Source: Candidatus Aminicenantota bacterium (lineage in GTDB: Bacteria; Acidobacteriota; Aminicenantia; Aminicenantales; Saccharicenantaceae). Taken from it: DNA of 7,318 nt. Below the pieces are notes generated by a model. That model saw only the letters and a program-made list of their open reading frames with translations. It had not been told where the DNA came from and made no database searches. The DNA is taken from positions 1-7,318 of the forward strand of contig JAPKZE010000324.1 in assembly GCA_026393955.1 (NCBI GenBank). Reading direction: 5' to 3'. Below, piece after piece: positions 1 to 6,010 of this stretch. A program made the translations under genes and the position numbers. Each line of letters starts with the position of its first letter. The first letter of the stretch is position 1.

Positions 1-471
1 TGGCCGATCCGGGAGATGAGGTTCTGGGGTAGGCCGGAATTCGCGGGGACGGTCGAGCTGGTCAAGAAGACGACGCTTAAGGCGCCCGAGCGGATCGTCA
101 TCAAGCCCGGGGAGACCGAGGAGATCGTCAAGCCGGCTCCCGTGGCCGCGCCGGCGGCTGCGGGTTCGGCCGCCGCGGCCGCGGATTACGATCTCGAAAC
201 CATCGAGCTCAGGGACATGCCCAGGCGCTTCGGCCTCGACCTCGACAACGGTCTCCACATCACGGTCAAGGCCAAGACCGGCGAGGCGCCCGGATTCGGC
301 GTCAGGATGAAGGAAGCCTGGCGCTGGTACATCGGATTGCCTCTTCAGGATCTGGTCGGCAAGAGGGGAGAGCACGAGCTGGCGGAGCTCGAGCTGATCC
401 TGGAAAACGAGCTGGATGCCCAATCGATCTACTGGCACCTCTTCGACGGGATCAAGGGCATCATTCTCTAG
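1..471 (+). CDS. 3' part of an unrecognised protein gene
   Basis: The frame is open from the first base and stops at TAG 469-471, giving 156 visible residues. The first ATG (position 16) is preceded directly by GGGAG with no spacing, so it is probably an internal Met and the gene starts outside the window. After about 45 residues of mixed polar sequence comes an Ala/Pro-rich stretch that looks like a flexible linker. A C-terminal domain of about 95 residues follows, with a Trp-rich patch (EAWRWYIGLPLQDLVGK) and an acidic leucine-rich helix (ELAELELILENELDAQSIYW). The high G+C at third codon positions fits a real coding region. I do not recognise the family and see no catalytic motif. No terminator hairpin follows it; the next gene has its own strong promoter, so the two are probably separate transcription units. 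Confidence 0.7.
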   Translation, partial: WPIREMRFWGRPEFAGTVELVKKTTLKAPERIVIKPGETEEIVKPAPVAAPAAAGSAAAAADYDLETIELRDMPRRFGLDLDNGLHITVKAKTGEAPGFGVRMKEAWRWYIGLPLQDLVGKRGEHELAELELILENELDAQSIYWHLFDGIKGIIL

Positions 472-525
472 AACCCAATAAAATTAAATGTGATAAGCAT
501 ATGTATAGATTTATTTTGACAATAA

Positions 526-545
526 CTTGACAACATAGGACTAAG
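526..545 (+). promoter_or_regulatory. possible HAIR-like operator for HspR
   Basis: The known HspR site (HAIR) in actinobacteria is CTTGAGT, 7 bp, ACTCAAG. Here CTTGACA at 526-532 is followed by 7 bp and then ACTAAG at 540-545. The left arm keeps CTTGA; the right arm matches ACTCAAG apart from one missing C. The site overlaps the -35 box of the dnaK promoter, where a bound repressor would block RNA polymerase, and an hspR gene lies in the same operon. The match is imperfect and part of the left arm is simply the -35 consensus, so this is an inference from position and partial similarity. Confidence 0.45.
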
Positions 546-555
546 ATTTTATAAT
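527..555 (+). promoter_or_regulatory. consensus sigma-70 promoter of the dnaK operon
   Basis: TTGACA at 527-532 and TATAAT at 550-555 are both perfect matches to the housekeeping consensus and are separated by exactly 17 bp. Transcription should begin near 561-563, leaving a short leader of about 32 nt before the dnaK ATG. A second TTGACA lies 11 bp upstream (516-521), but no good -10 is correctly spaced from it. The surroundings are very AT-rich (24% G+C over 481-580), unlike the neighbouring genes. A promoter this strong would need repression, which fits the operator-like repeat overlapping it. Confidence 0.85.
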
Positions 556-594
556 AGGACTGCGCTAAATTTAAAAATTCCAGGAGGAATCTAG

Positions 595-2535
595 ATGAGT
601 AAGATAATCGGCATCGACTTGGGCACGACGAACTCGGTCGTGGCCATTCAGGAAGGCGAAAAGACGACCGTCATCCCCAACGAAGAGGGCGGCCGGACCA
701 CCCCGTCCGTCGTCGCGTTCTCGGCCAAGGGCGAGATCCTGGTCGGACAGGTCGCCAAGAGACAGCGGGTGACCAATCCCGAGAACACCATCTATTCGAT
801 CAAGAGGTTCATGGGCCGGCGCTTCGGCGAGGTCGGCCAGGAGATCAAACAGGTCCCGTTCAAGGTCAACGAGGCCCAGAACGGCGACGTTCGCGTCGAG
901 GCCCACGGCAAGATGTACGCCCCGCCGGAGATCTCGGCGTTCATCCTCCAGAAGCTGAAAAAGGCCGCCGAGGATTACCTCGGAGAGAAGGTCGAGCGGG
1001 CCGTCATCACCGTTCCGGCCTATTTCAACGACAGCCAGCGCAAGGCCACCAAGGACGCCGGACAGATCGCCGGGCTCAAGGTCGAGCGCATCATCAACGA
1101 GCCGACCGCGGCCGCCCTGGCCTACGGCATGGACAAGAAGAAGGACCAGACCATCGCCGTCTACGACTTCGGCGGCGGCACGTTCGACATCTCCATCCTC
1201 GAGGTCGGTGAAGGGGTGGTCGAGGTCAAAGCGACCAACGGCGACACGCACCTCGGCGGCGACGACCTCGACCAGCGGGTCCAGGACTGGATCGTCCAGG
1301 AATTCCGCCGGGAATCGGGCATCGACCTGACCCGGGACAAGATGGCCCTCCAGCGCCTCAAGGAGGCCGCCGAGAAGGCCAAGGTCGAGCTCTCGACCAC
1401 CATGGAGAGCGAGATCAACCTGCCGTTCATCACCGCCGACGCCTCCGGGCCGCGGCACCTCCTGATGAAGCTGACCCGGTCGAAGCTCGAGCAGCTCTGC
1501 GAGGACCTCATCCAGCGCTCGGTCGGCCCTGTCCGCCAGGCCCTGGCCGACGCCAACCTCAAGGCGTCCGACATTCACGAGGACATCCTCGTCGGCGGCC
1601 AGATCCGCATGCCGCGCATCCAGCAGCTCGTCCACGAGCTCTTCGGCCGGGAGCCCCACAAGGGCGTCAATCCCGACGAGGTCGTGGCCGTCGGCGCGGC
1701 CATCCAGGGCGGCGTCCTGTCGGGCGACGTCAAGGACGTCCTCCTGCTCGACGTCACCCCTCTGACCCTGGGCATCGAGACCCTGGGCGGCGTCTTCACC
1801 CGGATGATCACCCGCAACACGACCATCCCGACCAAGAAGACCGAGACCTTCTCGACCGCTTCGGACAACCAGCCCAGCGTCGAGATCCACGTCCTCCAGG
1901 GCGAGCGCGAGATGGCCGCCCACAACCGGACGCTCGGCCGCTTCCACCTCGACGGCATCCCGCCCGCCCCCCGGGGCATCCCCAAGGTCGAGGTGACCTT
2001 CGACATCGACGCCAACGGCATCCTCCACGTCTCGGCCAAGGACCTGGGCACGGGCAAGCAGCAGGCCATCACCATCACCGGTCACGGCGGCCTCGAGGAG
2101 AAGGAGATCGACCGCATGGTCAAGGACGCCGAGTCCAACGCCTCCGAGGACAAGAAGCGGCGCGAGACCATCGACGCCCGCAATCATGCCGATCAGCTCG
2201 TCTACAGCCTGGAGAAGCTCCTTCGCGACAACAAGGACAAGGTCCCGGCCGACGAGGCCGAGAAGATCCAGAAGGAGATCGAGAACACCAAGAAGGCCAT
2301 CGAGTCGGACGATATCGAGCGCATCCGCAAGGCCGCCGAAGACCTGGCCAACGCCTCCCACAAGCTGACGGAGCTGATGTACCGGCAAGCCGGTCCGCAG
2401 CCCGGCCCCGAGGCCGGCGCCGGCCCGGGCGCCCAAACCGGCTACAAGCAGCCTTCCTCCGGGGGCGACGGGCGCAGCGCCGAGGACGGCGACGTCATCG
2501 ACGCGGAAGTCGTCGACGAGGATAAACAGAAATAG
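595..2535 (+). CDS. dnaK: molecular chaperone DnaK (Hsp70)
   Basis: A cytosolic ATP-driven chaperone that binds exposed hydrophobic segments of unfolded proteins, working with DnaJ and normally GrpE. At 646 residues it is full length (E. coli DnaK has 638). The ATPase domain covers about residues 1-380: phosphate-1 motif GIDLGTTNS at 6-14, [11 protein letters not shown], phosphate-2 motif [10 protein letters not shown] and adenosine motif VGGQIRMP at 333-340. The interdomain linker DVLLLD is at 381-386, followed by the substrate-binding domain starting [11 protein letters not shown] helical lid and a Gly/Pro/Ala-rich tail ending [14 protein letters not shown] complete it. The ATG has an ideal AGGAGG (582-587) 7 nt upstream. 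It is the first gene of the heat-shock operon. In HspR systems DnaK is also co-repressor for HspR. The usual Thr of the VGGQTRMP motif is Ile here. The long open frame on the opposite strand is a codon-bias shadow. Confidence 0.98.
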   Translation: MSKIIGIDLGTTNSVVAIQEGEKTTVIPNEEGGRTTPSVVAFSAKGEILVGQVAKRQRVTNPENTIYSIKRFMGRRFGEVGQEIKQVPFKVNEAQNGDVRVEAHGKMYAPPEISAFILQKLKKAAEDYLGEKVERAVITVPAYFNDSQRKATKDAGQIAGLKVERIINEPTAAALAYGMDKKKDQTIAVYDFGGGTFDISILEVGEGVVEVKATNGDTHLGGDDLDQRVQDWIVQEFRRESGIDLTRDKMALQRLKEAAEKAKVELSTTMESEINLPFITADASGPRHLLMKLTRSKLEQLCEDLIQRSVGPVRQALADANLKASDIHEDILVGGQIRMPRIQQLVHELFGREPHKGVNPDEVVAVGAAIQGGVLSGDVKDVLLLDVTPLTLGIETLGGVFTRMITRNTTIPTKKTETFSTASDNQPSVEIHVLQGEREMAAHNRTLGRFHLDGIPPAPRGIPKVEVTFDIDANGILHVSAKDLGTGKQQAITITGHGGLEEKEIDRMVKDAESNASEDKKRRETIDARNHADQLVYSLEKLLRDNKDKVPADEAEKIQKEIENTKKAIESDDIERIRKAAEDLANASHKLTELMYRQAGPQPGPEAGAGPGAQTGYKQPSSGGDGRSAEDGDVIDAEVVDEDKQK

Positions 2536-2559
2536 GCCCGGCGGCCTCTGACGGATAAA

Positions 2560-2580
2560 GCGGGACCCCCGCGGGCCCGC
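2560..2580 (+). other. GC-rich hairpin in the dnaK-dnaJ gap
   Basis: GCGGG (2560-2564) pairs with CCCGC (2576-2580). After a single bulged A, CCC (2566-2568) pairs with GGG (2573-2575), closing a 4-nt CCGC loop. No T-run follows, so it is not a classical intrinsic terminator. It could protect the dnaK 3' end, mark a processing site, or reduce read-through so that more DnaK than DnaJ is made. The role is inferred; the base pairing is seen directly. Confidence 0.55.
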
Positions 2581-2589
2581 AGACTGTCC

Positions 2590-2595
2590 GAGGTG
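2590..2595 (+). promoter_or_regulatory. ribosome binding site deciding the dnaJ start
   Basis: GAGGTG at 2590-2595 lies 5 nt before ATG 2601 but only 2 nt before the in-frame GTG at 2598. The spacing favours ATG 2601, which also gives the usual MAKDYY beginning of DnaJ proteins. Confidence 0.6.
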
Positions 2596-2600
2596 CGGTG

Positions 2601-3722
2601 ATGGCGAAAGATTATTATCAGCTCCTGGGTGTCGCCAGGGGTGCGGCCCTGCCCGACATCAAGAAGGCCTACCGCAAGCTGGCCCGCAAGTACCACCCCG
2701 ACCTCAACCCGGGGGACAAGACGGCCGAGGCCCGCTTCAAGGAGATCCAGGAGGCTTACGCCGTCCTCAGCGACCCGAAGAAAAGGGCCCAGTACGACCA
2801 GTTCGGCGACCTCGGCGGCGTGCCGCCGGGCGCGGGTCCGGGGGGAGGACCCGGCGGGGCTGGCTTCGAGGGCTTCGACTTCTCCGACTACGGCTCCTCG
2901 ACCTTCCGGGATTTCTTCGAGAATCTCTTCAGCGCGGGCGGCGTGCGGGGGCCCCAAGCGGCCTCGGGCGGGCCCGAGCGCGGCGAGGACCTTCAGTATT
3001 CGATGCAGATCGGGTTCGAGGATGCCATCCGCGGCGTCCAGGCCAAGATCCGGGTCAACCGCCTGGCCGGCTGCGAGGCCTGCGGCTCGAGCGGCCGGGC
3101 GGCCGGTTCGCGCAAGCGGCCCTGCCCGGCCTGCGGCGGCAGCGGCCGGGGAACCGCCCAGCGGGGCTTTATGAAGTTCTCGAGCGCCTGCTCCGCCTGC
3201 GGCGGGTCGGGACAGGCCCCTGGGGAGCCCTGTCCGGCCTGCGGCGGGCAGGGAACCGGCCAGAAGTCCGACCTTATTTCCGTCCGCATCCCGGCCGGGG
3301 TCGACAGCGGCTCCAAAGTCCGCGTGCCGGGCCGGGGCAACGCCGGCCGGGCCGGCGGCCCTCCTGGGGACCTCTACATCGTCATCGAGGTGGCGCCGCA
3401 CCGCTTCTTCAAGCGGGAAGGGGCCGACATCTCGGTCCGGGTGCCCATCACCGTGTCCGAGGCCACCCTGGGGGCCAAGATCGAGGTGCCCACCCTCTGG
3501 GGCAAGACCACCATTCGCATCCCGCCGGGGACGAGATCCGGCCAGAAGCTCCGCATCAAGGACCAGGGGGCCCCGGTAGCCGGCCGGAAGGGCCGCGGCG
3601 ACGAGTATGCCGAGGTCTACATCGTCCCGCCGCCGTTCGACAACGAGCGGATCCGGGAGATGATGAAGGAGCTCGAATCGCTCTCGGGTCCGAACCCGAG
3701 GCAGACCCTGGGGATGGACTGA
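2601..3722 (+). CDS. dnaJ: co-chaperone DnaJ (type I Hsp40)
   Basis: Delivers unfolded substrates to DnaK and stimulates its ATPase activity. The 373 residues fit the family (E. coli 376). The J domain spans about 1-70, with the essential HPD at 32-34. A Gly/Phe-rich segment follows (about 76-95). The zinc region has four cysteine repeats at 158-165 (CEACGSSG), 175-182 (CPACGGSG), 197-204 (CSACGGSG) and 211-218 (CPACGGQG), then the C-terminal peptide-binding domains. All eight zinc-binding cysteines are present, which separates it from zinc-less CbpA-type proteins. The first repeat has Ser where CxxCxGxG expects its first Gly. The start is ATG 2601 rather than GTG 2598. It follows dnaK by 65 nt with no grpE between them. 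The stop codon lies 1 nt before hspR. Confidence 0.96.
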   Translation: MAKDYYQLLGVARGAALPDIKKAYRKLARKYHPDLNPGDKTAEARFKEIQEAYAVLSDPKKRAQYDQFGDLGGVPPGAGPGGGPGGAGFEGFDFSDYGSSTFRDFFENLFSAGGVRGPQAASGGPERGEDLQYSMQIGFEDAIRGVQAKIRVNRLAGCEACGSSGRAAGSRKRPCPACGGSGRGTAQRGFMKFSSACSACGGSGQAPGEPCPACGGQGTGQKSDLISVRIPAGVDSGSKVRVPGRGNAGRAGGPPGDLYIVIEVAPHRFFKREGADISVRVPITVSEATLGAKIEVPTLWGKTTIRIPPGTRSGQKLRIKDQGAPVAGRKGRGDEYAEVYIVPPPFDNERIREMMKELESLSGPNPRQTLGMD

Positions 3723-3723
3723 G

Positions 3724-4137
3724 ATGAAGAAAGCGCGCAAGGCAACGAACAAGGGCGCCGGGCCGTATTATCATATCTCCAGCGTGGCCGAGATGTACGG
3801 GATCCATCCGCAGACCCTCCGGCTTTACGAGAGGGAAGGCCTGCTCGCGCCCTCGCGGAGCGACGGCAACACCCGTCTCTATTCGGCCGAGGACCTCAAG
3901 CGGCTGGAGATCATCCTGAACCTTATCCGCGACCTGGGCGTGAACCTGGCCGGGGTCGAGGTCGTCCTCAACATGCGGGCCAAGATCGAGCGGATCGAAG
4001 TCGAGGTCACCGAGTTCATCGACTACGTCAGCCGGGAGTTCATCCAGGGCCGGGAGGAGGAGTTCGAGGCGCGGCGCCGGTCCCTCGTCCACGTCCGGCC
4101 CGGCGGTATGGTCAAGGTCAAGACCCGCGACGAGTGA
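3724..4137 (+). CDS. hspR: heat-shock repressor HspR (MerR family)
   Basis: A DNA-binding repressor of chaperone genes which, in actinobacteria, needs DnaK as co-repressor. The 137 residues begin with a short basic tail. A MerR-type winged helix-turn-helix follows from about residue 15. Characteristic HspR sequence is visible: HPQTLRLYEREGLLAPSR at 28-45, then TRLYSAEDLKRL and, further on, DLGVNLAGVEVVL, matching the HPQTLRxYxRxGL and GxNLAG signatures of the family. A probable coiled coil follows (about 75-115). The end (SLVHVRPGGMVKVKTR) resembles the conserved HspR tail. No cysteine or metal-binding effector domain is seen, which argues against metal-sensing MerR relatives. It sits 1 nt after dnaJ and 3 nt before the sigma gene. 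It probably represses its own operon through the repeat at 526-545. Confidence 0.9.
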   Translation: MKKARKATNKGAGPYYHISSVAEMYGIHPQTLRLYEREGLLAPSRSDGNTRLYSAEDLKRLEIILNLIRDLGVNLAGVEVVLNMRAKIERIEVEVTEFIDYVSREFIQGREEEFEARRRSLVHVRPGGMVKVKTRDE

Positions 4138-4140
4138 GGC

Positions 4141-4983
4141 ATGGATCCCCGGGACTTCTTCGATTCCAGGAACATCAAGCATTACCTGGAGGAGATCGCC
4201 AAGTTTCCGGCCCTGACCGACGAGCAGGAGAAGGAGCTCGGCGAGCGGATCCGTAAGGGCGACCAGGAAGCCCTGCAGACCCTGGTCAAGTCCAATCTCA
4301 AGTTCGTCGTCTCCTACGTCAAGAAATACCGGGGCATGGGACTGGCCCTGCTCGACCTCATCGATGAGGGGAACATCGGCCTGATCGAGGCGGCCAAGCG
4401 CTTCGACCCCTCCCGGAACGTCCGCTTCGTCTCTTACGCCGTCTGGTGGATCCGCCAGGCCATCATCCACGCCCTGACCCTGTATTCCCGGATCACCCGG
4501 ATCCCCCAGAAGCTGGCCGACCAGATCTCCCAGATGAAGAAGAAGGCGGCCGAGCTCAAGACCGGTCTGGGACGGGAACCGACCCGGGACGAGATCGCCC
4601 GCGCCATGGGGCTGACGGAGACCGACATCGAGGACCTCGAGATCCTGGCCGAGCGGAACGTGTCCTTGAGCGACCCGGTCAACGACGACGAGATGGAGGT
4701 GGAGGACCGCCTCAGCGACCCGGCCTCGCCCTCGGTCGAAGACCAGATCATCAAGGCCTCCGTCCAGCAGCAGATCCGCGAGACCCTGGGGGAGCTGGAT
4801 GAGAAAGAGGCTCTTGTGATAAGATTACGGTTCGGGCTTGAGGACGACCGGCCGCGGACCCTCCAGGAGATCGGCCAGCAGCTGAAGCTGACCCGGGAGA
4901 GGATCCGTCAGATCGAGCAGAAGGCCATGAGGAAGCTCGGCCGGTCGCACAGGCTCCAGCACCTCAGAGGGTATTTGAATTGA
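4141..4983 (+). CDS. sigma-70 family RNA polymerase sigma factor (short, RpoD/RpoH-like)
   Basis: Directs RNA polymerase to promoters. The 280 residues carry regions 1.2, 2, 3 and 4 but lack region 1.1 and the large non-conserved insert of primary sigma factors; this size is like RpoH or group 2 factors. Region 1.2 is near 10-40. Region 2 includes SNLKFVVSYVKKYRGMGL and LLDLIDEGNIGLIEAAKRFD (about 51-90), with the -10-reading helix YAVWWIRQAI at 99-108. Region 3 follows RITRIPQK, and region 4.2 is TLQEIGQQLKLTRERIRQIE near 240-260, closely RpoD-like. Residue 109 is Ile where E. coli RpoD has Thr440. VRFVSYAV recalls VRLVSFAV of E. coli RpoH, but the RpoH box (QRKLFFNLR) is absent. No strong ribosome binding site is seen, so translation is probably coupled to hspR, 3 nt upstream. 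It could be the organism's main sigma factor or a stress factor; the operon favours stress. Confidence 0.9.
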   Translation: MDPRDFFDSRNIKHYLEEIAKFPALTDEQEKELGERIRKGDQEALQTLVKSNLKFVVSYVKKYRGMGLALLDLIDEGNIGLIEAAKRFDPSRNVRFVSYAVWWIRQAIIHALTLYSRITRIPQKLADQISQMKKKAAELKTGLGREPTRDEIARAMGLTETDIEDLEILAERNVSLSDPVNDDEMEVEDRLSDPASPSVEDQIIKASVQQQIRETLGELDEKEALVIRLRFGLEDDRPRTLQEIGQQLKLTRERIRQIEQKAMRKLGRSHRLQHLRGYLN

Positions 4984-5726
4984 GCGAACCGACGGTCTGC
5001 GGCAAATGCCAGGGGACGGGCTGGCTCCTCGAGGACGCCGGCGGCCTCCGGGTGGCCAAGCGGTGCAGCTGCTTCGCCGACCGCTGGAAGCAGTCCCTCT
5101 TCGACCAGGCCAACATCCCGCGACGCTATCAGCCCTGCACCCTGGACAACTTCGAGGCCCACAACGACTCGCACCGGGACGCCCTCAAGATCTCGCGGCA
5201 GTTCGTCAAGAACTTTCCGGCCCAGGACGTCGGCCTCCTGTACATCGGTCCCTGCGGGGTGGGGAAGACCCACCTGGCCGTGGCCGTCATCCAGGAGCTC
5301 ATCCGGACCAAGGACGCCGCCTGCATCTTCTACGATTTCCGCGACCTCATCCGCGAGATCCAGAGCACGTTCACGCCCGACTCGATCTTGTCCGAATCCG
5401 ACGTCATCGCCCCGGTCTTTCAATCCGACGTCCTCGTCCTCGACGAGCTCGGGGCCAAGCGGACGACGGCCTGGGTCGAGGAGACGGTCTTCTACATCAT
5501 CAACCACCGCTACAATCAGAAGAAGCTCACCCTCTTCACGACCAACTACCCCGACACCGACGAGGACGAGGACAAGCGCGACACGTTCTATAAGAAAAGC
5601 GGCGACACTCTGATCGACCGCATCGGGGTCCGGCTGCGGTCGCGCATCTACGAGATGTGCAAGGTCGTCGAGGTCTGTGGCGACGACTACCGCAAGATGG
5701 CCAAGCAGGCCAGTTACCGGTTCTAG
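4980..5726 (+). CDS. DnaC/IstB-like AAA+ ATPase, probable helicase loader
   Basis: Proteins of this family load the replicative helicase (DnaC, DnaI) or assist IS21 transposition (IstB). The 248 residues start with a zinc-finger-like CxxC...CxC set (C7, C10, C29, C31), whose first half CGKCQGTG resembles a DnaJ zinc repeat. The Walker A motif GPCGVGKTH is at 90-98 and Walker B LVLDE at 152-156. The sensor-like TTNYP is at 187-191, and the family ending RLRSRIYEMC (from 218) holds the probable arginine finger. No IS21 transposase gene (istA) lies next to it, so helicase loading is likelier than transposition. The start is TTG 4980, overlapping the sigma stop codon by 4 nt (TTGA), with AGAGGG at 4966-4971, 8 nt upstream. 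It is probably the last gene of the dnaK operon. A link between its function and heat shock is unproven. Confidence 0.85.
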   Translation: MSEPTVCGKCQGTGWLLEDAGGLRVAKRCSCFADRWKQSLFDQANIPRRYQPCTLDNFEAHNDSHRDALKISRQFVKNFPAQDVGLLYIGPCGVGKTHLAVAVIQELIRTKDAACIFYDFRDLIREIQSTFTPDSILSESDVIAPVFQSDVLVLDELGAKRTTAWVEETVFYIINHRYNQKKLTLFTTNYPDTDEDEDKRDTFYKKSGDTLIDRIGVRLRSRIYEMCKVVEVCGDDYRKMAKQASYRF

Positions 5727-5752
5727 GGACTGTCCCCACAGGGGACTGTCCC
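5726..5752. repeat. nested REP-like palindrome (GGGACTGTCCC twice)
   Basis: Two direct copies of GGGACTGTCCC (one extended by C, the other by a leading G) lie 3 bp apart. Each copy is itself a palindrome around a central T, and together they fold into one hairpin: GGGAC, a T-T mismatch, GTCCCC, loop ACA, GGGGAC, GTCCC. The first base is the last base of the ATPase stop codon. Similar GGGGACTGTCCCC units occur as dispersed intergenic repeats in many bacterial genomes and are often linked to REP-associated transposases; that comparison is from memory. There is no T-run, but it could protect the 3' end of the operon mRNA. Confidence 0.65.
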
Positions 5753-5756
5753 TCTT

Positions 5757-5769
5757 GAGACCGAGTCTC
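5757..5769. repeat. small inverted repeat GAGAC-CGA-GTCTC
   Basis: A perfect 5-bp stem with a 3-nt loop lies 4 nt after the larger palindrome, and may be part of the same repetitive element. No terminator T-run follows directly; the nearest T-rich stretch is 5791-5795. Function unknown. Confidence 0.4.
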
Positions 5770-5774
5770 CGTTC

Positions 5775-5803
5775 TTGCGTTTTCAATCTCTTTTTGATAA
5801 ATT
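5775..5803 (+). promoter_or_regulatory. likely promoter of the tRNA-Asn gene
   Basis: TTGCGT (5775-5780) and TAAATT (5798-5803) are separated by 17 bp, each matching 4 of 6 consensus bases. Predicted transcription start is near 5809-5811, a few bases before the mature tRNA 5' end at 5816, which is a sensible distance for a tRNA promoter. Confidence 0.5.
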
Positions 5804-5815
5804 ACCCCAACCTGC

Positions 5816-5891
5816 TCCTCGGTAGCTCAATAGGTAGAGCGGGTGGCTGTTAACCACTAGGTTGTAGGTTCGAGTCCTGCCCGAGGAGCCA
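5816..5891 (+). tRNA. tRNA-Asn (anticodon GTT)
   Basis: A complete 76-nt cloverleaf. The acceptor stem TCCTCGG (5816-5822) pairs perfectly with CCGAGGA (5881-5887). The discriminator base is G5888 and CCA is encoded at 5889-5891. The D arm begins GCTC and closes with GAGC. The anticodon arm is GGTGG / CCACT around loop CTGTTAA, placing anticodon GTT at 5849-5851, which reads AAC and AAU. The T arm is GTAGG, loop TTCGAGT, CCTGC. It has its own promoter-like sequence upstream. The 3' end could serve as an integration site, but no integrase or repeated 3' end is visible here. Confidence 0.97.
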
Positions 5892-5915
5892 TTCTTTCCA
5901 CCGGAATTTTTCCGC

Positions 5916-5945
5916 TTGCGTTGTCCGTTCGCTTTTCAATATCAT
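5916..5945 (+). promoter_or_regulatory. likely promoter of the exported propeller gene
   Basis: TTGCGT (5916-5921) and TATCAT (5940-5945, 5 of 6 matches to TATAAT) are separated by 18 bp. The start of transcription would fall near 5952, leaving a leader of about 60 nt before GTG 6011. The in-frame TTG at 5921 overlaps this -35 box, which argues against it as the protein start. Confidence 0.5.
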
Positions 5946-5996
5946 TGGGTGCATCTGGGCCGGGAGCGTGGCCGTCCCGGGCGTCACGCATTCCCT

Positions 5997-6005
5997 GGGG
6001 GAGGT
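5997..6005 (+). promoter_or_regulatory. ribosome binding site deciding the GTG 6011 start
   Basis: GGGGGAGGT contains GGAGG (6000-6004), 6 nt before GTG 6011. No comparable site precedes TTG 5921. Starting at 6011 also puts a signal peptide at the N-terminus. Confidence 0.8.
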
Positions 6006-6010
6006 CATCC

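Noticed and set aside
472..594. CIRCE element (HrcA operator) upstream of dnaK
   Set aside because: No TTAGCACTC-N9-GAGTGCTAA-like repeat is present; the operon encodes HspR instead.
571..2436. A 621-codon open frame on the minus strand opposite dnaK
   Set aside because: It mirrors DnaK codons in a GC-rich gene, encodes low-complexity Leu/Val/Asp/Gly-rich sequence, and has no ribosome binding site. Long antisense frames over hsp70 genes are a known codon-bias artefact.
2442..4470. Long minus-strand frames opposite dnaJ, hspR and the sigma gene
   Set aside because: They are shadows of real + strand genes with strong family motifs; their products are compositionally biased and match nothing I recognise.
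4980..5726. IS21 insertion sequence based on IstB similarity
   Set aside because: No istA transposase or terminal repeats are seen, and the gene is tightly coupled to the sigma gene.
5902..5914. CGGAA-TTT-TTCCG as terminator of the tRNA
   Set aside because: The stem is only 5 bp and is not followed by a T-run, so it is too weak to call.
5921..6010. TTG 5921 as start of the propeller gene
   Set aside because: It lacks a ribosome binding site, overlaps a promoter-like -35 box, and would put 30 residues in front of a good signal peptide that begins at GTG 6011.
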